Assembly (NCBI GenBank): GCA_910584975.1
Contig: CAJUEA010000002.1
Span: forward strand, 69,153 to 133,152
Origin: an uncultured Christensenella sp.
GTDB taxonomy: Bacteria > Bacillota > Clostridia > Christensenellales > UBA3700
Direction: 5' to 3'
DNA: 64,000 nt
Below the pieces are notes generated by a model. It worked only from the letters and a program-made list of their open reading frames with translations, had not been told where the DNA came from and ran no database searches. Positions 17,489-25,596 of this stretch are shown one piece after another. Both the position numbers and the translations under genes were made by a program. Position 1 is the stretch's first letter. Every line of letters starts with the position of its first letter.

Positions 17489-18984
17489 AAAATATAATTA
17501 TTGATACCCACACAACAGGCACAAGAGTCTGCGTTGTTGAAAATGGCAATCTGATTGATTTTGCCATTGAAAAAACAAATGCAGAAAAATTGGTCGGCAA
17601 TATTTATAAAGGCAAAGTTGTCAATGTACTAAAAGGTATGCAAGCAGTTTTTGTCGATATCGGACTGGAGAAAAACGGCTTTTTGTATGGTGGCGATATT
17701 TGCGTGGATGGCAAAATGATTTCTCACAATGGCACAAATGCACCAGCTAAGTTACCACTTAAAGTGGGGGATATCATTATGTGTCAGGTGCTAAAAGATC
17801 AGTTTGACTCAAAAGGACCAAGATTGACAATGAACATTTCTTTGCCAAGCAGAGTGTTAGTTATGGAGCCTTTTGTTGATTACATCGCAATTTCAAGAAA
17901 AATTGACAATGAAGACGAAAGATTAAAGCTGGAGAATTTTGTTCGAAGTCATCGCCCTGACAATAGTGGTTACATTGTGCGCACAGAGGCAGAAACTTGT
18001 GGTGAAGAAGAAATTTTGACAAACATTCAAGAACTTAGCGAAAGGTGGCAAAAAATCAAAAAGGATTACATCACTTGCCCAAAATGTTCTTTGTTGTACA
18101 GCGAAGGTAATTTGGTAATTCGTGCTGTTCGTGATTTTATGCGTGGCGATATTGACAAGATTATCGTAAATGATATGGGCATTTGCAATATGCTTGAATC
18201 AGAGTTTTCATATTTGTTTGGCAAAAAGAAGGATATTTTTGAAGTTTATACAGGTGCAGACACTTTGACAAATCATTTCAATTTAAATCCACAAATTGAC
18301 AAGCTTTTGAAAAGAGAAGTGGTTTTGTCAAATGGCGCTTATCTTGTGATTGACAAGACAGAGGCTTTGACAGTGATTGATGTCAACACAGGCAAATATG
18401 TTGGTGACAAAAATCTTGAAGAAACAGTGTTTATCACAAACAAAATTGCGGCTGTTGAAATTGCAAGACAAATAAGACTTAGAAATTTGGGTGGAATTAT
18501 CATTGTTGATTTTATTGATATGAACAACCTTGAACATCGTGGGGAAGTGCTTGAAATTTTGGAACAAGAACTGAAAAAAGATAGATTGAAATGCACTTTG
18601 GTTGGAATGACAGATTTGGGTCTAGTTCAAATTACAAGAAAAAAAATGCGTAGCAGATTGATGGATAACTTGTTGCAAATTTGTCCTTATTGTGGTGGAG
18701 ATGCCTATGTTCATTCTGTTGAACATGTGATTATGCGTATTCGTGATTATTTGTATGAAATATTCAAAGATGACACAATTCAAGCAGTCAAGCTTACGGT
18801 AAATCCAATCATTTACAGCAATATGTTTTCACTTAATTTGTTTGAAAAAGAACTTGCCACAGTGTGGGCAAATTTGCGTATTTATCTTATCCCAGATCCA
18901 CTTTGTCATATGGAAAAATTCAGCTGTGAAAGAGTTCGTTCCAGTGTTATTGAACTTCCTGACAACGCAAAATTGTTGTATTAA
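17485..18984 (+). CDS. rng: Ribonuclease E/G family endoribonuclease
   Basis: A single-strand-specific endoribonuclease for rRNA maturation and mRNA decay. The 499-aa length is that of RNase G without the long RNase E tail. An S1 RNA-binding domain covers about residues 35-120 ('NIYKGKVVNVLKGMQAVFVDIG'). The catalytic Mg-binding aspartates are in 'TVIDVNTGKYVG' and 'IIVDFIDM'. The Zn-link cysteines CPYCGG lie near residue 394. It begins with a 4-base overlap (ATGA) with the previous gene. This position before rplU is conserved in many Clostridia. Confidence 0.93.
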   Translation: MKNIIIDTHTTGTRVCVVENGNLIDFAIEKTNAEKLVGNIYKGKVVNVLKGMQAVFVDIGLEKNGFLYGGDICVDGKMISHNGTNAPAKLPLKVGDIIMCQVLKDQFDSKGPRLTMNISLPSRVLVMEPFVDYIAISRKIDNEDERLKLENFVRSHRPDNSGYIVRTEAETCGEEEILTNIQELSERWQKIKKDYITCPKCSLLYSEGNLVIRAVRDFMRGDIDKIIVNDMGICNMLESEFSYLFGKKKDIFEVYTGADTLTNHFNLNPQIDKLLKREVVLSNGAYLVIDKTEALTVIDVNTGKYVGDKNLEETVFITNKIAAVEIARQIRLRNLGGIIIVDFIDMNNLEHRGEVLEILEQELKKDRLKCTLVGMTDLGLVQITRKKMRSRLMDNLLQICPYCGGDAYVHSVEHVIMRIRDYLYEIFKDDTIQAVKLTVNPIIYSNMFSLNLFEKELATVWANLRIYLIPDPLCHMEKFSCERVRSSVIELPDNAKLLY

Positions 18985-19278
18985 TGTATTATTAAAGTTG
19001 CAGTTAAGGCGTGGTTAATCACTTTTGGTTGAAACTGTAATTAATACAAATTTAAAATACTTGTGCATACAATCATAAAACATTAAAAAATAAAGTTAAA
19101 TATCATTTTAAAATTTATTTTGTAAAATTTTATTATCAAATTGCTTTTGGTTAAGTTATTTTTGCTTACCAAAAGTTTTGTTTTTTATGTGTTTGGAAAT
19201 CTATTTTGATGCAGATATCAAAATATTCAGAAAAAATTTGGCTGGAGATAAAAATATTTTTTAAGGCGCTCAAAATGT

Positions 19279-19307
19279 TTGACAAAAGACAAGATATATG
19301 ATAAACT
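19279..19307 (+). promoter_or_regulatory. rplU operon promoter
   Basis: TTGACA (19279-19284), 17-base spacer, TAAACT (19302-19307) with an extended TGA. It is the best promoter in the 408-base gap between rng and rplU; the left part of that gap (18985-19270) is AT-rich with no recognised feature. Confidence 0.7.
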
Positions 19308-19392
19308 CGATATAGCCGCGTAATAAGGGCTCAAAGTGTGCTTTCGGCACCCCCGATTTGTTTAGCGAGACTGGTGAGAGGAGGTAAGTGTA
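19308..19392 (+). ncRNA. Putative ribosomal protein L21 leader
   Basis: The 5' leader between the rplU promoter and start holds a conserved-looking GCCGCGTAATAAGGGC segment, a hairpin GTGC-TTTCG-GCAC (about 19338-19350) and a GC-richer stretch than its surroundings, then GAGGAGG. Firmicutes rplU operons carry an autoregulatory L21 leader at this place, bound by L21 or a partner. Assignment rests on position and general look, not on an alignment. Confidence 0.6.
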
Positions 19393-19698
19393 ATGTACGC
19401 AATAGTTACAACAGGTGGTAAGCAATACAAAGTTGAAAAAGATTGCATTATCAAAGTTGAAAAATTAGACGCTAATGTTGGCGATAATATCGAACTTGAA
19501 GTTTTGATGGTTTCTGACAATGGTGCTGTTAAAGTTGGCAAAGATATTAAAAAAGCAGTTGTAAAAGCTGAAGTTCTTGCTCAAGATAAAGCTAAAAAAA
19601 TCAACATTTTTAAATACAAAGCTAAGAAAAATATAAGAAAGCGTCAAGGTCATCGTCAACCATTTACAGCTATCAAGATTACAAGTATTGAGGCTTAA
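19393..19698 (+). CDS. rplU: 50S ribosomal protein L21
   Basis: A 101-aa large-subunit protein that binds 23S rRNA. It begins MYAIVTTGGKQYKVEKD and ends with the family hallmark KKNIRKRQGHRQPFTAIKI. Strong AGGAGG site. It is the first gene of the rplU-prp-rpmA operon, an arrangement conserved in Firmicutes. Expression is probably controlled by the structured leader. Confidence 0.98.
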   Translation: MYAIVTTGGKQYKVEKDCIIKVEKLDANVGDNIELEVLMVSDNGAVKVGKDIKKAVVKAEVLAQDKAKKINIFKYKAKKNIRKRQGHRQPFTAIKITSIEA

Positions 19699-19701
19699 TT
19701 G

Positions 19702-20031
19702 ATGACAAGTGTTAAGGTTGTAAAACAAAATGGTAGTATTGCTGAAGTAACTTGTGATGGTCATACTGGTTACGGCGTAGAAGGCGAGGATATTGTTTGC
19801 GCAGCGTTGTCATCCATTGTTCAAACAGCTATGCTTGGAGTGCTTAGCATTGCAGGTGTGAATATGCAGTTTGAAAGACGGGATGAGGATGGATATCTTA
19901 GGTTTGTAATTCCAAAGGATATTTCAAAGGAGCAACGCGCAATTTGTGATAATATTTTGGATACTATGTTGCTAGGTGTGGCAGATTTAAATCAGGGTTT
20001 TTCAGATTTTATTGAATTGGAGGTACAATAA
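19702..20031 (+). CDS. prp: Ribosomal-processing cysteine protease Prp
   Basis: A cysteine protease of 109 aa that removes the N-terminal extension of L27 in Firmicutes and relatives. The catalytic pair is visible: His21 in CDGHTGYG and Cys33 in EDIVCAALS. The ATG at 19702 is chosen over the preceding in-frame TTG because GAGG at 19690-19693 is then well spaced. It lies between rplU and rpmA, and its substrate (L27 with a cleavable leader) is encoded immediately downstream. Confidence 0.93.
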   Translation: MTSVKVVKQNGSIAEVTCDGHTGYGVEGEDIVCAALSSIVQTAMLGVLSIAGVNMQFERRDEDGYLRFVIPKDISKEQRAICDNILDTMLLGVADLNQGFSDFIELEVQ

Positions 20032-20032
20032 T

Positions 20033-20311
20033 ATGTTTATTAATATACAATTATTCGCTCACAAGAAAGGTGTAGGTAGTTCAAGAAACGGTCGTGATAG
20101 TGAGTCTAAAAGATTAGGCGTTAAGCGTGCGGACGGACAATTTGTTAAAGCCGGAAATATTTTGGTAAGACAAAGAGGTACTAAATTCCACCCAGGTATG
20201 AATGTAAGCATCGGTAAAGATGATACATTGTTTGCCCTTGTTGATGGTATTGTTAGATTTGAAAGAAAAGGTAAGGATGATAAACAAGTTAGTGTTTATG
20301 TAGCAGAGTAA
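20033..20311 (+). CDS. rpmA: 50S ribosomal protein L27 (Prp-processed precursor)
   Basis: A 92-aa ribosomal protein near the peptidyl transferase centre. The start ATG at 20033 follows GGAGGT at 20019-20024. The N-terminus MFINIQLF precedes [14 protein letters not shown], which matches the Firmicutes L27 form with a short leader ending in F that is cut by Prp to expose the mature A/S-H-K-K-G end. The terminator at 20353-20379 closes the operon. obgE, which usually follows, is absent. Confidence 0.97.
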   Translation: MFINIQLFAHKKGVGSSRNGRDSESKRLGVKRADGQFVKAGNILVRQRGTKFHPGMNVSIGKDDTLFALVDGIVRFERKGKDDKQVSVYVAE

Positions 20312-20352
20312 TTTTATTGCTTGAACTTACATTAAAAATTAATTAAAGAATG

Positions 20353-20379
20353 CAAGTGCTTTTCGGCACTTGTTTTTTT
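20353..20379 (+). terminator. Rho-independent terminator of rplU-prp-rpmA
   Basis: Perfect 7-bp stem CAAGTGC/GCACTTG with a 6-base loop and a TTTTTTT tract. Confidence 0.92.
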
Positions 20380-20438
20380 AATTCAAATTTTTTGTTTTAT
20401 TTTTGGGTGAGGTAGCATATACTTTTTTGAGGTGAAAT

Positions 20439-21458
20439 ATGAAAATTTTTGTTATAAAAGGTATGCTGAAGGGAATTGTGAAACTTGATACCAAATTGCA
20501 TTTTGTTTGTGATAGTTTTGAGAGGATAGACAAAATAATATTGATTGAAAAAGATGGGATAAAAGTGGTGCAAAAATGTGACTTTAATCGCAAGATTTTG
20601 GGTGCTTATGTGCATAGTATTGTGCTGCTTGACAAAGAGGATTGTGTGCTTGCAACAGGTAGTGTAAATGGCAAAGTTGATATTAATAAGGTTATGATTG
20701 CTTATCGCAAAATTGCAATGAAGATTGAAAATAATAAGCAAGTATCCAAGCCAGTTCAAAATAAGCAAAATGTTGAAAAAAATGAAAATAAGTCGTCAAA
20801 AATCGACACTATTTTGCAAAATAACAAGGAAATTGTGCTGTCTAATGATAATTCCATAAGTGTTGGAAGTGAAACAGTTAACACAATAGAGAGTGACACT
20901 TTCAAAGAAAAATTGGATGTAACAGAGACTGACAGCGAAATTGAAAAAGTTACAAAAAATATTGAAGAAAATTTTGCTGAAGACTATAGTTCTCAAAATA
21001 AGGAAGATATTGTTTTTGACACTCAAAAAGCTGCAAGTGAGGAAGAAATTTTTTTTCAGAAGAATGAAGATTTGACACCGGCTGTTGATTTCATTTTGAA
21101 AAGTAACGAGGGTGAAAATTTTGGCAAAGATAATTACTACGCACAAATAAAAAATGACCTTAACAAATTTTTTGATACCTATCCAAAAAATGAAGAGCTT
21201 GAAAGTAAAGTGTGGGGCTCAAAATGGGTAAGGATAAAGGCTGATTATGATTATAGTGTTGGTGTTATTTTTGAGGATAGCACGCCTTCGATTATTGCTT
21301 ATGCTACACCATATGACGATTACCATCAAATTGATTTAGATAAATTAAAATTCGGCGAATGGTTGCAACTAGGTGACGGAGAAGAGGACAGACGAGGTTA
21401 TTTTGTCTACTATCAAAATGCTCAAACAGGCGAAATGATTTTGAATACAGATAATTGA
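20439..21458 (+). CDS. Conserved hypothetical protein with acidic linker
   Basis: A 339-aa cytoplasmic-looking protein. The N-terminal domain (1-90, rich in beta-type segments 'LKGIVKLDTKLHFV', 'GAYVHSIVLLDKEDCVLATG') is followed by a low-complexity, Asp/Glu/Lys/Asn-rich linker (about 95-225). A C-terminal domain of about 110 residues follows (YYAQIKNDLNKFFDTYP, KVWGSKWVRI, GYFVYYQNAQTGE). The C-terminal domain looks like one I have seen repeatedly in low-GC gut Clostridia proteins, without a known function. GAGGTG precedes the ATG; it lies alone after the rpmA terminator. Confidence 0.6.
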   Translation: MKIFVIKGMLKGIVKLDTKLHFVCDSFERIDKIILIEKDGIKVVQKCDFNRKILGAYVHSIVLLDKEDCVLATGSVNGKVDINKVMIAYRKIAMKIENNKQVSKPVQNKQNVEKNENKSSKIDTILQNNKEIVLSNDNSISVGSETVNTIESDTFKEKLDVTETDSEIEKVTKNIEENFAEDYSSQNKEDIVFDTQKAASEEEIFFQKNEDLTPAVDFILKSNEGENFGKDNYYAQIKNDLNKFFDTYPKNEELESKVWGSKWVRIKADYDYSVGVIFEDSTPSIIAYATPYDDYHQIDLDKLKFGEWLQLGDGEEDRRGYFVYYQNAQTGEMILNTDN

Positions 21459-21514
21459 TTTTAAAACTATTGTTTAATTTGCCTTTGGCTAGTGAAAATT
21501 AGCGATATTAAGTA

Positions 21515-21553
21515 AAAATACACCCCAAAGTGTTTGTTTTTGGGGTGTATTTG
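21515..21553. terminator. Bidirectional terminator between converging genes
   Basis: Arms AAATACACCCCAAA and TTTGGGGTGTATTT form a 14-bp stem around a short loop, with T-rich runs on both outer sides. It separates the 339-aa gene (plus) from the 43-aa gene (minus). Confidence 0.9.
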
Positions 21554-21564
21554 TTTTGCTGAGC

Positions 21565-21696
21565 TTATAAGTCGTCAGCATCTTGGATAGGAGCCTCTCC
21601 TTTGTCAGTTCTGCCTGTGTAACTTCCAGTTGGGTCAAAGCCTTTGTCGTCTCTCCAGGCATTTGTGACTTCCTTGACATTGATATCTTTTTTCAT
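21565..21696 (-). CDS. Small conserved acidic protein (43 aa)
   Basis: A short gene with a perfect ribosome-binding site (AGGAGG, 5 bases before the ATG on the minus strand) and a terminator directly after its stop. The product is 43 residues, hydrophilic and acidic at the end: MKKDINVKEVTNAWRDD..., a DPTGSYTG segment and a QDADDL C-terminus. The DPxGSYTG plus QDADDL layout looks familiar from unannotated small proteins in Clostridia, but I know no function. A longer minus-strand frame in the same place (to 21489) starts without a binding site and is rejected. Confidence 0.75.
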   Translation of the reverse strand: MKKDINVKEVTNAWRDDKGFDPTGSYTGRTDKGEAPIQDADDL

Positions 21697-21895
21697 AATA
21701 TCCTCCTAAGATATCTATTTGCGTTTTTTTGATTTTTATGCAAACAATAGAGGACAATAAATAGCATAAAAATTGATTATTGCATTATTGTTTAAGCAAT
21801 AGGCAATGAGAGTTTTTATTATTTTCTTAATAAAATTACAAGTAAATTTTTCAAAGTAATTGTTTTGTAAAATATTTATTATTTTATATATTTTG

Positions 21896-21924
21896 TTGTT
21901 ATTTAAATATAAATGTGTTACAAT
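21896..21924 (+). promoter_or_regulatory. Promoter of FtsX-like permease pair
   Basis: TTGTTA (21896-21901), 17-base spacer ending TGTGT, TACAAT (21919-21924). The rest of the 269-base gap is AT-rich without a gene. Confidence 0.6.
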
Positions 21925-21965
21925 AAAAAATATAATGAGAAAGTATTCTTTTTTAGGGCGGAGAT

Positions 21966-23219
21966 ATGAATTTTACATTAAAATTGGCACTTAGTGAGAT
22001 TGTCAAAAATAAATCAAAAGTTTTGATTGCCATAATCGTAACACTTATATTGTTTATGAGTGCATTCACTTTGTGCAACATTTCCACTGCTTTGCCAAAT
22101 AATTTTTATAATTATTACGAAGAATACATGCACGACACTATTGGTGTTTACATTAACAACGCAGATCAAAGTTTGTATGAAAACAAGGATAAATATTTTG
22201 TGGAGTTTATGCCGCAACTGGATGTTGCGTGCAGAAATTATTCCTTGATTTTTAATGGTGTTGAGCAGCTGCCATATGATGATTATTTGGATAATTATGG
22301 CGAAATTGTTACAAATTATTACAATAATATTTTGTTAAACAGTGATTATGACCCAGAGATTTACAAAAGATTTTTTGACACAACAAATGCAGATAACGGC
22401 AATGTTTGGAAAAATACTTTTGATGAAGAGGGAATTTGGATTGCAGATTTTGCTGTCTCAAAATTTGCAGGTGAAAAAAAAGAGGGTGGGGCGGAACCTA
22501 CTCGCTTGAAAGCTGGGGATTTTATCGATTACAAATTGAATGGGGTTGTGATTAAGCTTAAGGTAAACGGAATTTTTGACGGCGAAAGTTTAAGAAACTA
22601 TATTGTGGAAAAAACTGGTAGCAATATGATAAATGATTATTTGTGCTTTATCACAGAGACTTCTGCAAAACAAATTTTGTTTGAAAGCAAAAGCACTTTC
22701 AAAGCATATGGTGTTGTGGGTAAAATTGACAAGCTATATGATGTTTACAACACATTGCATGGGAAATATTCTTTGAGTGAAGGTACTGCATTTTCGCTTA
22801 TTGCGCAGGTCAAAAATTCACAAATCATATGTATGATTGTGGGCGTTATTATGATAATTTGTGGTATTGTCATTTTGCTTAATTTCATCAATATGATTTT
22901 GTCTCAAAACATAAAGCACATCAGTCTTTTGAGAATTCTTGGTATGGATACTTTCAAAATAATGACTGCTTACTATTTGATTTTCCTTTTGCTTATCACT
23001 ATTGTGTGTGTAGTAAGTTGGATGACTTTGCCACTTTATAACTATTTTGTTTCTTTGTATTGCACTGGGCTTGGATATCCATTTGCGATAGGAATAAATT
23101 ATTGGGTGGTAGTGGGTGTGTTTGGTATTTGTTATCTTATAACCACTGCGCTTATGCTTGTAAAATGGGCGATTATGGACAAAACTGCCCCTAATAGTAG
23201 TATTTTGGAGGAGGATTGA
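21966..23219 (+). CDS. FtsX-like (MacB-type) ABC permease, first of a pair
   Basis: A 417-aa membrane protein with the FtsX/MacB layout: one N-terminal membrane segment (about 17-39), a large extracytoplasmic domain of roughly 230 residues, and three C-terminal segments (about 279-308, 333-360, 376-398). Such permeases work as mechanotransmission pumps for lipoproteins, peptides or antibiotics, driven by a separate ATPase. None is encoded next to this gene. It is followed after one base by a second permease, so the two probably form a heterodimer. Confidence 0.75.
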   Translation: MNFTLKLALSEIVKNKSKVLIAIIVTLILFMSAFTLCNISTALPNNFYNYYEEYMHDTIGVYINNADQSLYENKDKYFVEFMPQLDVACRNYSLIFNGVEQLPYDDYLDNYGEIVTNYYNNILLNSDYDPEIYKRFFDTTNADNGNVWKNTFDEEGIWIADFAVSKFAGEKKEGGAEPTRLKAGDFIDYKLNGVVIKLKVNGIFDGESLRNYIVEKTGSNMINDYLCFITETSAKQILFESKSTFKAYGVVGKIDKLYDVYNTLHGKYSLSEGTAFSLIAQVKNSQIICMIVGVIMIICGIVILLNFINMILSQNIKHISLLRILGMDTFKIMTAYYLIFLLLITIVCVVSWMTLPLYNYFVSLYCTGLGYPFAIGINYWVVVGVFGICYLITTALMLVKWAIMDKTAPNSSILEED

Positions 23220-23220
23220 T

Positions 23221-24525
23221 ATGCTTATTGCGTGGAAAAACATAATGGCAAGGAAATGGTCATCGACAAAAGTTGCGTTGTCAATTTTGGCGATGGTTAT
23301 TATTATGTGCATTTTCACTGCTTATTCAATAGCTCTTGGAGAGGAGACGGAAAGAATCACAAAGTCTTATCGCTCTGCTCACAATGTGATTATTGAAACA
23401 ACCACTCCAATAGATAGCAAAAAAGTGGAACAAGCAAAAAACATTGAGGGGATTGGCAATGTTGCAGAAATTTTGGTGTGCCGAAATACAAAAAATCTTA
23501 GAGGAATGTCTTTTGTTATTGGTGGAAAGGAATACAGCTGCAACCACGATTATTATGACGGCAATTTACAGATAGGCATTGATGAATACGAAAACAAAAT
23601 GCACACAGGCGATTTTGCTTTTGTAAATGAAGGTGAGTCCATTGTGCAATCTCATCATCAGGAAGAACTGGAATACAGATTTAAAGACAACAATTGTTTG
23701 CTTGCTGGCACAGATAAAGTTAGTGGCAACGAAATTGTTGTGAGTGAATATTTTTTGCAAGAGTTTGAGCTGGGACAAGATATTTTGAACACAAATATTA
23801 TTGTCAAATTGGCAGGGAAAGGCTATGTTGTTAAGGTTGTGGGAATATTAAATTCACATTTTTTTGAGCTAACGGATACTTTTGAACAACATTTTATCGC
23901 TTGCAAAGATAGTGAAATTTATAACAGCTATTTTAGTAAAGAATTTGGAAATTCAAAATATTTTACTAAATTGTATTTGAAAGAAGTTAAGTTGAATGAC
24001 AAATTGTTGGATGATGTGAAAGATTTGCATATTTTTTCTGCAAAAATTAAACTGGGCAGTCAATATGGGCTTTCAATGTCAACTACTGTTAGGATTATTG
24101 CAAGCATTTTAAATGGCATTATGGCAACAGTTGGACTGGGAATTATCAGTGCTTTGATTTTGAACATTGTTTACAGCATGCGATTTATGATGAAAAAGAA
24201 AAACAATTTTTATGCAATTATGCAAGTGTATGGAATGGATAAAAAAATGATGTTCAACATTATGTTTTGCGAAATGCTTATTCTGTCTTTGCTTGCGTCG
24301 ATTGTTGCATATGGCATAAGTTACGGACTTGTCTATTTGCTTGACTATCTTTTGTCAAGTATGGTTGGAATAGGTGTTTTCTTTGGTTGGCTTAACTTTC
24401 TTGTCACTTTTATCATTGCAGTTGTTTTTACAATGTGTGTGGTTGCAATTGTTTGTTTGATAAACTATTCGTTGTATTACAAGCGATCAACTTCAAGAAT
24501 GCTCAGAAATACTATGGAGAACTAA
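23221..24525 (+). CDS. FtsX-like (MacB-type) ABC permease, second of a pair
   Basis: A 434-aa membrane protein with the same 1+3 membrane-segment topology as its upstream neighbour: first segment about 19-40, extracytoplasmic domain to about 290, and three segments near 300-325, 345-375 and 390-415. AGGAGG lies within the end of the upstream gene. The two overlap in translation control but share little obvious sequence, as expected for a heterodimeric exporter or sensor. No ATPase follows; the next gene is a LysR regulator under its own promoter. Confidence 0.75.
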   Translation: MLIAWKNIMARKWSSTKVALSILAMVIIMCIFTAYSIALGEETERITKSYRSAHNVIIETTTPIDSKKVEQAKNIEGIGNVAEILVCRNTKNLRGMSFVIGGKEYSCNHDYYDGNLQIGIDEYENKMHTGDFAFVNEGESIVQSHHQEELEYRFKDNNCLLAGTDKVSGNEIVVSEYFLQEFELGQDILNTNIIVKLAGKGYVVKVVGILNSHFFELTDTFEQHFIACKDSEIYNSYFSKEFGNSKYFTKLYLKEVKLNDKLLDDVKDLHIFSAKIKLGSQYGLSMSTTVRIIASILNGIMATVGLGIISALILNIVYSMRFMMKKKNNFYAIMQVYGMDKKMMFNIMFCEMLILSLLASIVAYGISYGLVYLLDYLLSSMVGIGVFFGWLNFLVTFIIAVVFTMCVVAIVCLINYSLYYKRSTSRMLRNTMEN

Positions 24526-24582
24526 AACAAATGGTTATAAATTAGATATTTTTTAAAAAAGTTTGCTAAATTAATTGATTTT

Positions 24583-24610
24583 TTGACAAACTTTATTTAA
24601 TATATAATAT
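24583..24610 (+). promoter_or_regulatory. Promoter for lysR-glnN
   Basis: TTGACA (24583-24588), 16-base spacer, TAATAT (24605-24610), overlapping TATAAT at 24603-24608. Leader of about 85 bases to the lysR start. Confidence 0.5.
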
Positions 24611-24701
24611 AAGTAAGAATTATTTTTTAACAATTTGGTTAAAAATTAATTGTGCTTGAAAAAGCATATGAAAAGACAAATTTAAATTGGAGAGAATACA
24701 A

Positions 24702-25586
24702 ATGAGCTTTATCAACTATGAATTGTACAGAATTTTTTATATGGTTGCTTCAACAGGTAGTATTACCAAAGCTGCTGGAGAACTTTATATTTCACAGCCT
24801 GCAGTGAGTCAGTCTATCAAACAATTGGAAACACAAATTGGTGGCAGATTGTTTAAAAGGACAAGCAAGGGTATGGAACTGACTTATGAAGGTAAAATGA
24901 TTTATGACTATATCAAAGAGGCAAATCAGCTTATTGATAAGGCAGAAAAAAAATTCAGTCAGCTTAAGGAATTGACTTATGGTGAAATTAAAATTGGTGC
25001 GTCAGATACTATAACTAAGCACTTTTTGTTGCCATACATCAAAAATTTTATCAACAAATATCCTGACATCAGTGTTAAAGTGACAAACAGAACAACAGGC
25101 GAAACAGTCAATTTGCTAAAAAGTGGCAAAGTGGATATTGGATTTGTCAATGTTCCTTTAGAAGATGATTTGCTTGATTTTTCAAATGTTGTGGATACTG
25201 AAGATGTTTTTGTTTGCAACAGTGATTGGATTACAAGATATAACGAACCATTGACAGCAGAGGAAATTGCAAATGAACCACTTATTATGCTTGAAAAGTT
25301 GAGTAACACAAGACGAGTGATTGATGAGCACTTTGCAAAGTTTGGCGTAACTTTGAATCCTATGTTGGAGCTTGGTAGTTTGGATTTGATGCTTGATATG
25401 GCAAGAGTTGGATTGGGGATAACTTGTGCACCAAAGTCTATTGTTGAGCATGAGATTTCTCAAGGCATTTTGCATAAGGTGCCAATTAATTTTGATATGC
25501 CAAAAAGAGCATTTGCGCTTGTTACAATGAAGGGAGTTCCTTTGAACTATTCTGCTTTGCAGTTTGTAAACAGCTTGAAAAACTGA
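24702..25586 (+). CDS. LysR-family regulator, probable controller of glutamine synthetase
   Basis: A 294-aa DNA-binding regulator. The N-terminal helix-turn-helix (residues 3-60) has the classic 'VASTGSITKAAGELYISQPAVSQSIKQLE' pattern, followed by a periplasmic-binding-type effector domain from about residue 88. The ATG at 24702 is used because GGAGAG at 24689-24694 fits; an upstream TTG would begin inside that site. It ends 10 bases before glnN and is co-directional, so the pair is likely one unit with the regulator sensing a nitrogen or glutamate-related signal (inference). Confidence 0.88.
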   Translation: MSFINYELYRIFYMVASTGSITKAAGELYISQPAVSQSIKQLETQIGGRLFKRTSKGMELTYEGKMIYDYIKEANQLIDKAEKKFSQLKELTYGEIKIGASDTITKHFLLPYIKNFINKYPDISVKVTNRTTGETVNLLKSGKVDIGFVNVPLEDDLLDFSNVVDTEDVFVCNSDWITRYNEPLTAEEIANEPLIMLEKLSNTRRVIDEHFAKFGVTLNPMLELGSLDLMLDMARVGLGITCAPKSIVEHEISQGILHKVPINFDMPKRAFALVTMKGVPLNYSALQFVNSLKN

Positions 25587-25596
25587 GGGGAAAGAT

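Noticed and set aside
21489..21680. 63-codon minus-strand frame
   Set aside because: It overlaps the 43-aa gene in another frame, has no ribosome-binding site and runs through the terminator hairpin.
21966..24525. Joining the orphan permease pair with the ATPase at 42702-43376
   Set aside because: That ATPase is already the last gene of its own operon with two permeases 20 kb away.
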